A stretch of DNA of 64,000 bases, taken from NCBI RefSeq assembly GCF_020400655.1, contig NZ_JAINRC010000014.1, positions 1 through 64,000 on the forward strand, read 5' to 3'. Shown one piece after another: positions 24,499 through 32,268 of the stretch (positions within the stretch are counted from its first letter, which is position 1; every line of letters starts with the position of its first letter). A program made the position numbers and the translations under genes. The DNA is from Streptomyces spinosus (GTDB lineage: Bacteria > Actinomycetota > Actinomycetes > Streptomycetales > Streptomycetaceae). The notes beneath the pieces were generated by a model, which was not told where the DNA came from, did not search any database, and saw only the letters and a program-made list of their open reading frames with translations.

Positions 24499-25814
24499 GG
24501 GGTGACCTCGCAGATGTCGGCGCCCAGGATGCGCAGCTTGCCGGACAGGTCGGCGTGGCCGCGGCGCAGCTGGTTGAGGCCGCCGATGGTGGTGACGCCC
24601 CGGGCCGTGAGGCCGACGACCATGAGGGCGGACCCGGTGCGGATGTCGGTGGCTTCGACGCCCGCGCCCGTCAGCTGCTGGGGCCCTGTCAGGCGGCATT
24701 CGGTGGGGGAGATCTCCTCGATCCGGGCGCCCAGGCGGGTCAGCTGCGGCAGCAGGTTGCCGTGGCGGCCGGGATTGATGGCGTCGGCGAACAGATGCGT
24801 GCCGGGCAGTCCGAGGGCGAGTGCCATGAGCGGTGGTTCGAAGTCGGCGTCGAGGCCCGCAGGGCTCAGAGAGGCGATGGCCCGCAGGGGACGACCAGTG
24901 GGGGCTGTCTCATGCGCGCGGACAGTAAGGCCACCCGGCTCCGCGTCTGCGGGGATGCCGAGCTGATGAAGGGCAGCCACGAACGGGCCTACGTCCTTGC
25001 CCTGCACGCCGTCGATACGGGCAGTACCGCGCGTCGCGGCGATCGCGCAGGCCAGCGTGGCTGCCTCGATCTTGTCTCCGGGCACGGTCCAGGCAGCGGG
25101 GGCAGTCGGCGGCGAAGAGGGCGGCGAGAGAGTCAGTACATGCTCGTTGGCGCGCGTCTCCCAGCCCACCGAACTCAGGGCGTCGAGCATGCTCAGGACT
25201 TCGGGCGAGAGGTTGGGTTGGCCCAGCCGTAAGGGGCGGCCGGTTGTGAGGGCGCGCAGTGTCGCGGCCACGGTCGCACCGCGAGAGCGGAAGGGCAGTG
25301 CGATGGAGACGGTGCCCGTGTGAGAGCTGAGGGCTTCGATGCCGTAACCGGAGCTGTTCTGCCGGCTCCGGTCGCCGAACGCCTCGCACACCTTGAAGTG
25401 CAGCTCCATCCCGCGCGCACCGATCCGGCAGCCACCCGGCCAAGGCAGCCGCGCCCGGCCGTAACGCGCGAGCAGGGCGGGGACGAGGTAGTACGAGGCG
25501 CGGATGTGGGCTGCCTGCGCCAGATCGGGCAGTCGTTGAGATGCCTCCGTCGGCAGGATCACGTAAGTGGTTGGTTCGCCGACGGGCTGCGTGACATGCC
25601 AACCCGCCTGGTGCAGCAGAGTGAGCATGATCTGGACGTCCGTGCTGTCCGGGACGTTGCTCAATCGGCCCGGGCGACCGAGGGCCGCCGCGGCGGCCAG
25701 GAGCGGCAGAGCGGCGTTCTTGGAGCCGTCGACGCTCACGGTGCCGGCGAGCGGCGGCCCGGGGCGTACGGCGATCACCTCGGCGGCCACGCCGGGGGCG
25801 TGGGTGGTCGTCAT
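24495..25814 (-). CDS. MurA-like enolpyruvyl transferase (accessory copy)
   Basis: A 439-residue EPSP/MurA-fold protein. It has the MurA-type DGSKNAALPLL with its lysine, the loop PGGCRIGARGMELH with the catalytic, fosfomycin-binding cysteine, and LDADFEPPL aligning with the FPTDMQAQF aspartate. The rest diverges, and the sequence ends LGADICEV. Island location and operon context argue against it being the housekeeping MurA. Family members also act on nucleotides: UMP enolpyruvyl transferases start nikkomycin/polyoxin synthesis. ATG 25814 has GAGGAG seven bases upstream; the codon before is also ATG. It starts 2 bp after the ATPase gene. Confidence 0.87.
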   Translation of the reverse strand: MTTTHAPGVAAEVIAVRPGPPLAGTVSVDGSKNAALPLLAAAAALGRPGRLSNVPDSTDVQIMLTLLHQAGWHVTQPVGEPTTYVILPTEASQRLPDLAQAAHIRASYYLVPALLARYGRARLPWPGGCRIGARGMELHFKVCEAFGDRSRQNSSGYGIEALSSHTGTVSIALPFRSRGATVAATLRALTTGRPLRLGQPNLSPEVLSMLDALSSVGWETRANEHVLTLSPPSSPPTAPAAWTVPGDKIEAATLACAIAATRGTARIDGVQGKDVGPFVAALHQLGIPADAEPGGLTVRAHETAPTGRPLRAIASLSPAGLDADFEPPLMALALGLPGTHLFADAINPGRHGNLLPQLTRLGARIEEISPTECRLTGPQQLTGAGVEATDIRTGSALMVVGLTARGVTTIGGLNQLRRGHADLSGKLRILGADICEVTP

Positions 25815-25816
25815 CA

Positions 25817-26254
25817 TCAACTCCTCTGGAGGGGCAGGAAACAGGCGACTTCCTGGCTGGGTTTGCTGGTCAGATCGATCTCGGCCCAGCAGCGCTTGCC
25901 GTCCTTCGTCGGTTCGGCGTGGTACCGGTCGGCGAGAGCGGCGACGAGGAACAGACCCCGGCCGCCCTCGCTGTCCGCGTCGGGCAGAGCCGGCTGGGGC
26001 AGGACCGGGCTCGTGTCGCAGACCTCGATCCGCAGGACGGCCTCGTCGAGACAGACCGCGAGCGAGACGGATCCGGTGCCGGCGTACTGGACCGCGTTGG
26101 TGACGAGCTCGCTGACCAGCAGTTCGGCTGTGTGCACCACCTCGGCGCCCAGTCCCGAGCCCCAGCCCGCTATCGCGTCCACGGCCTGGTGCCGGGCCTG
26201 GCTTGCTGCGGCGGGCGTCGCGGGTAGGGAAAGGGCGAGCTGGTGCGCTTCCAT
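25817..26254 (-). CDS. RsbW-like ATP-binding regulatory protein
   Basis: A 145-residue HATPase_c_2 protein. The N box is ELLVSELVTNAVQYAG, followed by VCDTSPVLP (G1-like) and EGGRGLFLVAALADRY (G2). There is no phosphoacceptor histidine domain. Streptomyces has dozens of such orphan proteins, thought to act in partner-switching or as regulators beside XRE proteins. It is the first gene of the coupled minus-strand operon, its TGA overlapping the next ATG. It is divergent from an XRE regulator gene starting at 26430. Confidence 0.88.
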   Translation of the reverse strand: MEAHQLALSLPATPAAASQARHQAVDAIAGWGSGLGAEVVHTAELLVSELVTNAVQYAGTGSVSLAVCLDEAVLRIEVCDTSPVLPQPALPDADSEGGRGLFLVAALADRYHAEPTKDGKRCWAEIDLTSKPSQEVACFLPLQRS

Positions 26255-26331
26255 GAGCGGCCTCCCGGTGTAGGTGGGGCCACACCAAGCAACCAGTCCG
26301 TCGCCGTGAGTGGTGAGCCCTGACGCGGGCG

Positions 26332-26357
26332 ATGCATGACTTATGCAGGGGCTGCAT
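26332..26357. promoter_or_regulatory. Phased ATGCA half-sites in a divergent promoter region
   Basis: Three ATGCA/TGCAT elements occur at 26332-26337 (ATGCAT), 26343-26347 and 26353-26357, about 10-11 bp apart and therefore on one helix face. They lie between the divergent ATPase operon (from 26254) and the XRE gene (from 26430). The XRE protein is the obvious candidate to bind them; this is inference. Confidence 0.4.
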
Positions 26358-26429
26358 CACGGCCAACTACGGCTGATCTATGCTCGATTGAGCAGGCAGG
26401 ATCAGCGACGGCGGAAGGAGCCGTGGCAG

Positions 26430-27701
26430 ATGGCCGACGCGCATGGGGAGGCGAGACGGATCGGAGACCGGATCCGTCAGGCGCGGGTGTTACAGCGGCG
26501 TTCACAGCACGACGTGGCCGCAGCGCTCGGGTATCACCAGTCCAAGGTGAGCCGTCTGGAGAGTGGTCGCGGCACGGAGGACATCCGCGTATTACGCGCC
26601 ATCGCGCAGGAACTGAACATCCTGCCTCATGAGTTGGGCCTCGCCCCGTCTCAGGACGTCTCCGCCGCCGATCAAGAAGCTGACGACATGCACCGCCGCA
26701 CCTTCCTCGCCGCGAGCATCGCAGCGCTCGCGGCCCCGGCCGGCTCTTCGGCCTCGCACACCGCCCTCGTCCAGGCCCTCCTGCCCGGTCCCGGCCCCGC
26801 GGGCACCGGTGGCCCCCAGGACACGGCCGTCCTGTATGAACGCGTCGGATCAGCACTGAGGCTTTTCCACACCTGCCAATACACGGAGTTGGAGCGCACC
26901 CTCCCGAGCCTGATTGCCGACCTGCGACTGGCGGTCGGTGATGCGACGGACGGGGAAACGGTGTCCCGGCTCCTGGCCACGGCGTACCAGACGACGACGA
27001 GCTTGCTGCTCAAGCAGCACGACCAGGGCAACGCATGGCTCGCCGTCGGCCGGGCGATGGCCGAGGCCGAACGCTCGGGGGATCCGGTGGTCCTCGCCTC
27101 CAGCGTCCGTGTCCAGGCCCACGTGCTGGTCCGTGAGAAGCACGCCACGGAGGCCGTCACCTTGGTCCGGCACACCGCCGACCAGCTCACCGGCTCCTAC
27201 GACCGGCGTTCACCGAAGTACCTTGCCGCCGTGGGACTGCTGCTCCTGCGAGGTGTGACCGCGGCCAGCAGTCGTGGTGATCGCGCGGCCACGAAGGAAT
27301 TCCTCACCGAAGCGAAAGAAGTCTCGCGGTACGTCACTCTCGACCGGCCCGACGCCTGGGCCACCTTCAGCCCGACCAACGTCGCCCTGCACGAGCTGAG
27401 CGCCCTGGTGGCCTTCGGCGACGCCGGCCTCGCCCTTCAGGCGGCCCGGCCCCTCATGCGCCGGCACATCCCGGTCCCCGAACGCCGGGCCGCACTATGG
27501 GTCGAAGCGGCTCGCGCCTACAGCCAGCAGGGCCACCTTGCCGACGGCTACCAAGCCCTGAGGATCGCCGAGACCTGCGCCGCCCAGGACATCCGCCGCC
27601 CCGACGTCCGCAACCTGGTCGCCGATATGGCCGCCCGCGACCGCCGACGTACCCTGCCGGAACTGCACCACTTCAGCCGCCAACTGGGAGTCCCCGCGTG
27701 A
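26430..27701 (+). CDS. XRE-family regulator with TPR-like C-terminal domain
   Basis: A 423-residue protein. The N-terminal helix-turn-helix (about 10-65) contains RRSQHDVAAALGYHQSKVSR. A central MHRRTFLAASIAALAAP resembles the start of a Tat signal but is internal, as is common in this Streptomyces family. The C-terminal two thirds is an alpha-solenoid of TPR-like helices. ATG 26430 has GGAAGGAG nine bases upstream. Its stop overlaps the GTG of the flavoprotein gene (GTGA), so the two form an operon. It probably controls the divergent biosynthesis-like operon. Confidence 0.87.
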   Translation: MADAHGEARRIGDRIRQARVLQRRSQHDVAAALGYHQSKVSRLESGRGTEDIRVLRAIAQELNILPHELGLAPSQDVSAADQEADDMHRRTFLAASIAALAAPAGSSASHTALVQALLPGPGPAGTGGPQDTAVLYERVGSALRLFHTCQYTELERTLPSLIADLRLAVGDATDGETVSRLLATAYQTTTSLLLKQHDQGNAWLAVGRAMAEAERSGDPVVLASSVRVQAHVLVREKHATEAVTLVRHTADQLTGSYDRRSPKYLAAVGLLLLRGVTAASSRGDRAATKEFLTEAKEVSRYVTLDRPDAWATFSPTNVALHELSALVAFGDAGLALQAARPLMRRHIPVPERRAALWVEAARAYSQQGHLADGYQALRIAETCAAQDIRRPDVRNLVADMAARDRRRTLPELHHFSRQLGVPA

Positions 27702-28252
27702 CCGAACCGACTGCCCCGGACAAGAAGGCCTTCCTGTACGTCGTCGTGTGCGCGGCCGGCGTGGCCCGTGACGTCGGCAGGCTGATCACGGCCGCCCAGG
27801 AGGCGAACTGGGATGTCGGCGTCATCGCCACACCGCGGGGATTTGGCTTCATCGATGCTACGGCGATCGAGGCACAGACCGGCTACCCGATCCGCTCCGC
27901 CTGGCGTTCACCGGGAGACCCGCGCCCACTGCCCCCGGCGGACGCGATCGCCGTGGCTCCCGCCACCTTCAACACGATCAACAAGTGGGCCGCCGGGATC
28001 TCCGACACCCTCGCCCTGGGCATCCTGTGCGAGGCGTACGGCATGGACATCCCGACTGTGGTGCTGCCTTACCTGAACTCCGCCCAGGCCGCCCATCTCG
28101 CCTACCAGCAGAGCCTGGACCGGCTACGGGGGATGGGTGTCCTGATCGGTTCCTGCGAACCGCACCGGCCGAGGGCCGGCGGCGCGGCGGACCGCTTCCG
28201 CTGGGAGGAAGCACTGGACTTGCTGGAGCCTCTGGTCAACACGGTGCGGTGA
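27698..28252 (+). CDS. Flavoprotein (HFCD family), paralogue 2
   Basis: A 184-residue FMN-binding protein about 80% identical to that at 9722-10276. It shares VAPATFNTINKWAAGISDTL, PYLNSAQAA and the C-terminal AADRFRWEEAL. It is translationally coupled to the XRE gene upstream. It lies inside the proposed island while its relative lies outside. Because the family includes cysteine decarboxylases and flavin prenyltransferases, a redox or decarboxylation role in the divergent pathway is possible. No cysteine-rich peptide gene is adjacent. Confidence 0.85.
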   Translation: MTEPTAPDKKAFLYVVVCAAGVARDVGRLITAAQEANWDVGVIATPRGFGFIDATAIEAQTGYPIRSAWRSPGDPRPLPPADAIAVAPATFNTINKWAAGISDTLALGILCEAYGMDIPTVVLPYLNSAQAAHLAYQQSLDRLRGMGVLIGSCEPHRPRAGGAADRFRWEEALDLLEPLVNTVR

Positions 28253-28320
28253 CGCTGTTCCCTCGGTGTGGGAAACCTGAAGGGTGGACGCGGCAGGTAC
28301 CTCCGCGCCCGCTGACGGCA

Positions 28321-28915
28321 TCACCGGTGTCGAGCAGGTGCCGCCCTGCCAGGCTGTGACGGGCTGGACGGAGTCTGGCCAGGCTGTGCCGGCCGGGCTG
28401 CAACGCTGGTGCGGGCTTGGGCAGCCCGTGCTCGGGCGCTGGGAGCCTGCCGGGCGGCGAGGCGTTGGACGCGCCAGGTGAGGGTCCTGGCGGTGGAGCG
28501 GGCGTCGTCGAGGGTGCGCTGGCGTGCGGCGTGCTGTGAGTTGCTCGGGGTCGTGGCCAGAGTTCTCGGCTTCGGTGAGGACTGCGGCCAGTGCGGGCCA
28601 GGCAGGGTCGTCGAGGACCTGTTGGGCGTGGTCGGGCAGGATCACGAGGATCCGCTGGGCGTGCCGTTCCACGGCGCGTGCCGGTGGTTGGCGCTGAGCC
28701 AGGGCGGCCAGCGGCCCGGCAGCAGCCTGTCGGTAGGCGGTCTGGAGATGGGCCAGGGTCTGGTGGGCGGCGGCGACCTGCTGGTCGTGCCGGCGGGCTT
28801 GGTGCCAGCGGGCTGTGGCGATGACGATGAGGACGGCGATGTCGAGGAACATCGCCAGCCCGGAGCCGTTGCTGGTGACCGGCGCGGTGCGCAGGGCTCG
28901 GACGGCACCCCGCCC
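28321..28915 (-). pseudogene. Frameshifted remnant of an actinobacterial mobilisation/relaxase-associated protein
   Basis: The minus strand encodes a hydrophobic segment (MFLDIAVLIVIATARWHQ, from 28852) and the stretch WPALAAVLTEAENSGHDPEQ in one frame. After about 28540 the conserved continuation QRTLDDARSTARTLTWRVQ is found in another frame, ending at TGA 28321-28323. In relaxase-type proteins of Streptomyces mobile elements, as I recall them, these segments follow each other in one frame. An upstream stop at 28916-28918 removes the N-terminus. So it is a doubly broken scrap of a transfer gene, 107 bp inside the right-hand repeat. Confidence 0.72.
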
Positions 28916-29024
28916 TCAGCGAAACCGGTGTGCCCTCAATGTGCCCCGGCCGCCTGACGGCCTCCCTCGGGCACGAGCGAGAGAGGGACCCGAGAGCCCC
29001 GCCCGAACCCACCGAAACCCCAGG

Positions 29025-29100
29025 TCAGGGCCACACAAGGCAGTACGGCTGATGCCCCGCCTCGTGCAGCCGGTGCGAGAAGTCCTGCCACTCGTGCAGC
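29025..29100. repeat. 76-bp direct repeat, right copy (attR-like), inside the 3' end of a gene
   Basis: It forms the last 25 codons and stop of the gene at 29025-29456 and matches 12884-12959 at 71 of 76 positions. Similarity continues weakly outward (GGGACCCG..AGCCCCGCCC precedes both copies). There is no tRNA-like cloverleaf, so a protein gene, not a tRNA, would be the target. Confidence 0.8.
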
Positions 29101-29456
29101 AACTGGTACACGTTGAACGCGTCCCGAGGACCGCCCCGGTCGGGGACCGTCGACCAGATGAAGGCCGCCGCGCCGACCGCTTCCTCGCCGATGCCGCGCA
29201 GGGGATCGACGACCGTCATGGGGAGCTTGACGACCGCGTAGTCGGGGTGCAGGACGACCAGTTCCAGGGGTGGCACCTTGTGCAGGGGGACGCCCTCGAT
29301 GCCGGTCAGCACCATCGCGGCCATCGTCTCCGGCTTGATCTTGGTGAACATGCCGTTCATGCCCAGCTCGTCGCCGCCGAGTTCCTCGGGGCGCATCGAG
29401 ATGGGGACCCGGGCCGCGGTCGCGCCGTCCGGCGCGCCGAAGTATTTGTACGTCAC
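29025..29456 (-). CDS. Conserved hypothetical protein; proposed integration target
   Basis: A 143-residue soluble protein (MTYKYFGAPDGATAARVP ... QPYCLVWP). I do not recognise the fold. It contains MTVVDPLRGIGEEAVGAAAF and ends in the segment duplicated at 12884-12959. GTG 29456 is chosen because upstream codons switch to an arginine-rich, low-complexity reading unlike the rest; a start as far up as 29702 cannot be excluded. In the integration model the chromosomal 3' end now lies at 12884, and the element supplied the present 3' end. Confidence 0.65.
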   Translation of the reverse strand: MTYKYFGAPDGATAARVPISMRPEELGGDELGMNGMFTKIKPETMAAMVLTGIEGVPLHKVPPLELVVLHPDYAVVKLPMTVVDPLRGIGEEAVGAAAFIWSTVPDRGGPRDAFNVYQLLHEWQDFSHRLHEAGHQPYCLVWP

Positions 29457-30093
29457 CCCCACCCGACCACCATTCCTGCTCCCCGCCCGGAGGCGGTCGG
29501 CCCGCTGGTCGAGCCGGCGGTCGAGATCCCGGTCGATCTGCCGGTCGTACCGCTCGGGCTCACTCGGTACACCCTGTGTCTGTCGTGCGTCGGTCTGACG
29601 TGTCTCGGTCGTTTCCTCCGCGTCGCGCCGGTGCCTTCCCCGCCGGGCACGTCGAGGACCCAGGTCATCAGTCCCCTCGCCCAGTCCGCCACCGCGATGC
29701 ATATCTCCACCCGACTGCTTTTCTAGGACGCGTGGCCCCCGCCGCGCAACCCGATCATCGTGTCAGTGACCTCCCCCACGGCCGCCCGCCGAAACGTGCG
29801 GTGGAACAACAGTCCACGCGGGGGGATTCCCGGCCCTGATCATCCGGCCCCTGATGAGTACGTGCGTATGGGCTTTGTGTATCAGCTCTCAGTCTCGCAG
29901 ATGAGGGATGTCCTCGCTGTGATCTTGGGACCCGCCGCGCCCGGTCGCGGTCACCACCGCCTCCGGTCGCGGTCACCACCGCCTCCGGTCGCGGTCTTCA
30001 CCGCGGTCCGGCCGGGGCTCGGCGCGGGGTTCGGCCTACCCTGAGGAGGTCAGCCCGCAACCGGAGTCCGAGAAGCCGGAGTAGCCGCACGTC
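29457..30093. other. 637-bp region between divergent genes
   Basis: It contains a possible arginine-rich N-terminal extension of the leftward gene (to 29702), then about 200 bp without recognisable coding, then a 22-bp tandem repeat before hemL. A moderately AT-rich stretch, GTGTATCAGCTCTCAGTCTC (29876-29895), may belong to a promoter. No RNA gene is recognised. Confidence 0.4.
29941..30003. repeat. 22-bp tandem repeat upstream of hemL, about 2.8 copies
   Basis: CCGGTCGCGGTCACCACCGC plus CT repeats at 29941-29962 and 29963-29984, with a partial, slightly altered third copy to 30003. It ends 90 bp before the hemL start, within the likely leader or promoter. It may be slippage or a set of protein-binding sites. 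Confidence 0.75.
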
Positions 30094-31422
30094 ATGAGTG
30101 CCATGAGCGAAACGCCCTATCCCTACGACGCGCCCGTGTCACAGGCGCTCTTCGACCGTGCCTCCGTCGTCACCCCGGGCGGCGTCAACTCCCCGGTGCG
30201 CGCCTTCCGCGCCGTCGGCGGTACGCCCCGGTTCATGGTGTCGGGCAAGGGGGCCTACCTCACCGACGCCGACGGGCGCGAGTACGTCGACCTGGTGTGC
30301 TCCTGGGGGCCCATGATCCTCGGGCACGCGCACCCCGAGGTCATCGCCGCCGTGCAGGAGGCCGTGGCCCGCGGTACGTCCTTCGGCACGCCCGGCGAGG
30401 GTGAGGTCGCGCTCGCCGAGGAGATCGTCGCCCGGGTGGCGCCCGTGGAGCAGGTGCGGCTGGTCAGCAGCGGCACCGAGGCGACCATGTCCGCCATCCG
30501 GCTCGCCCGCGGGTTCACCCGGCGGTCCAAGGTGATCAAGTTCGCCGGGTGCTACCACGGGCACGTGGACTCGCTGCTCGCCGCGGCCGGCAGCGGGGTC
30601 GCCACCTTCGCGCTGCCGGACACGCCCGGCGTCACCGGTGCCCAGGCCGGCGACACGATCGTGCTGCCGTACAACGACCTGGAGGCCGTGCAGGAGGCCT
30701 TCCACCGGCACCCCGGGGAGATCGCCTGTGTGATCACCGAGGCGTCGCCGGGCAACATGGGCGTCGTGCCGCCGGACCCCGGCTTCAACCAGGCCCTCAG
30801 GGACTCCTGCCGGCGCAACGGCGCCCTGTTCATCTCCGACGAGGTGATGACCGGCTTCCGTACCAGCCGCGCCGGGTGGTACGGCGTCGAGGGCGTCGCT
30901 CCCGACCTGATGACCTTCGGCAAGGTCATGGGCGGCGGCTTCCCGGCCGCCGCGTTCGGCGGGCGGGCCGATGTGATGGCCCACCTCGCCCCCGCGGGGC
31001 CGGTGTACCAGGCCGGCACCCTCTCCGGTAACCCCGTCGCCACCGCCGCCGGCCTCGCCCAGCTGCGGCTGCTCGACGACGCCGCCTACGCCAAGGTCGA
31101 CGCCGTCTCCGAGCAGATCCGGACGCTCGTCGGCGAGGCGCTGTCGAAGGAGGGCGTCGCGCACCGGGTGCAGACCGCCTCCAACATGTTCTCCGTGTTC
31201 TTCACGGACCGGCAGGTGCGCGACTACGAGGACGCCAAGCGGCAGCAGTCGTACCGTTTCACCGCGTTCTTCCACTCGATGCTGGCGAACGGCGTGTACC
31301 TGCCGCCGTCGTCCTTCGAGTCCTGGTTCGTGTCCACGGCCCACGACGAGCGGGCCCTTCAGAAGATCGCCGACGCCCTTCCGGCGGCGGCCCGGGCGGC
31401 TGCGGAGGCCACGGCAGAATGA
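30094..31422 (+). CDS. hemL: Glutamate-1-semialdehyde 2,1-aminomutase
   Basis: A 442-residue PLP enzyme of the C5 haem pathway; it converts glutamate-1-semialdehyde to 5-aminolevulinate in the cytoplasm. Hallmarks are [51 protein letters not shown] and the PLP lysine in [19 protein letters not shown]. Length is normal for the family. ATG 30094 is taken; a second in-frame ATG lies three codons on. Its stop overlaps the ATG of the phosphatase gene. The cytochrome c maturation genes downstream fit a haem-related neighbourhood. Confidence 0.96.
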   Translation: MSAMSETPYPYDAPVSQALFDRASVVTPGGVNSPVRAFRAVGGTPRFMVSGKGAYLTDADGREYVDLVCSWGPMILGHAHPEVIAAVQEAVARGTSFGTPGEGEVALAEEIVARVAPVEQVRLVSSGTEATMSAIRLARGFTRRSKVIKFAGCYHGHVDSLLAAAGSGVATFALPDTPGVTGAQAGDTIVLPYNDLEAVQEAFHRHPGEIACVITEASPGNMGVVPPDPGFNQALRDSCRRNGALFISDEVMTGFRTSRAGWYGVEGVAPDLMTFGKVMGGGFPAAAFGGRADVMAHLAPAGPVYQAGTLSGNPVATAAGLAQLRLLDDAAYAKVDAVSEQIRTLVGEALSKEGVAHRVQTASNMFSVFFTDRQVRDYEDAKRQQSYRFTAFFHSMLANGVYLPPSSFESWFVSTAHDERALQKIADALPAAARAAAEATAE

Positions 31423-32117
31423 GCGACAGCAGCAAGGACGTCACCGTCGTCCACCTCATGCGGCACGGCGAGGTCGCGAACCCGGACGGGGTCCTGTACG
31501 GGCGGCTGCCCGGCTACCACCTGTCCGAGCTGGGCCGGCAGATGGCCGAGCGGGTCGCCGAGCACCTCGCCCCGCGGGACGTCACCTATGTCTGCGCCTC
31601 CCCGCTGGAGCGGGCGCAGGAGACCGCCACGCCGATCGCCAAGGCGCACGGGCTGGATCTCGACACGGACGAGCGGCTGATCGAGGCCGAGAACGTCTTC
31701 CAGGGCAAGACGTTCGGCGTCGGCGACGGCGCACTGCGCAATCCGGACAACTGGAAGCACCTCGTCAACCCGTTCCGGCCGTCCTGGGGCGAGCCGTACG
31801 TGGACCAGGTCGTACGGATGATGGGCGCGCTGAACACGGCCAAGGACCGGGCGCGCGGCCACGAGGCGGTGCTGGTCAGTCATCAGCTGCCGATCTGGAT
31901 CGTGCGCTCGTACGTCGAGCGGCGGCGGCTGTGGCACGACCCGCGCAAGCGGCAGTGCACGCTGGCCTCCCTGACGACTTTCACATATCTGGGTGACAAG
32001 ATCGTGTCCGTGGGCTACAGCGAGCCCGCCATCGATCTGGTCCCGGTCCACCTGCGCGCCGGTGCCAAGCCCCAGAAGGGGAAGGGCACCCCCCAGGGGA
32101 AGGCCTTCGGCGCCTGA
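31419..32117 (+). CDS. Histidine phosphatase (phosphoglycerate mutase superfamily)
   Basis: A 232-residue protein with the phosphohistidine motif LMRHGEV near the N-terminus and the second catalytic histidine in [10 protein letters not shown]. The core is shorter than glycolytic phosphoglycerate mutase and lacks its inserts, so it is more likely a phosphatase. The substrate is unknown. It overlaps hemL by 4 bp and is therefore co-translated. The C-terminus is lysine/glycine-rich ([14 protein letters not shown]), which is probably disordered. Confidence 0.88.
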   Translation: MSDSSKDVTVVHLMRHGEVANPDGVLYGRLPGYHLSELGRQMAERVAEHLAPRDVTYVCASPLERAQETATPIAKAHGLDLDTDERLIEAENVFQGKTFGVGDGALRNPDNWKHLVNPFRPSWGEPYVDQVVRMMGALNTAKDRARGHEAVLVSHQLPIWIVRSYVERRRLWHDPRKRQCTLASLTTFTYLGDKIVSVGYSEPAIDLVPVHLRAGAKPQKGKGTPQGKAFGA

Positions 32118-32268
32118 CCGGGCTCACTCGTCACTGACGGTCCGTTTGGTGTCGCTTAGCGCACTTTCACGGTTACTGTTACGAAAAACATAAGAATGCG
32201 CGGAACCTCCCCGATCGTCCTGCCCTCTGACTGGGTGTCCAGCAGGCAGCGACGAATCGGGGATTTCC

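Noticed and set aside
26696-26760. Tat signal peptide in the XRE regulator at 26430-27701
   Set aside because: The RRTFLAAS segment lies internally after the DNA-binding domain. It is a usual feature of this regulator family and not evidence of export.
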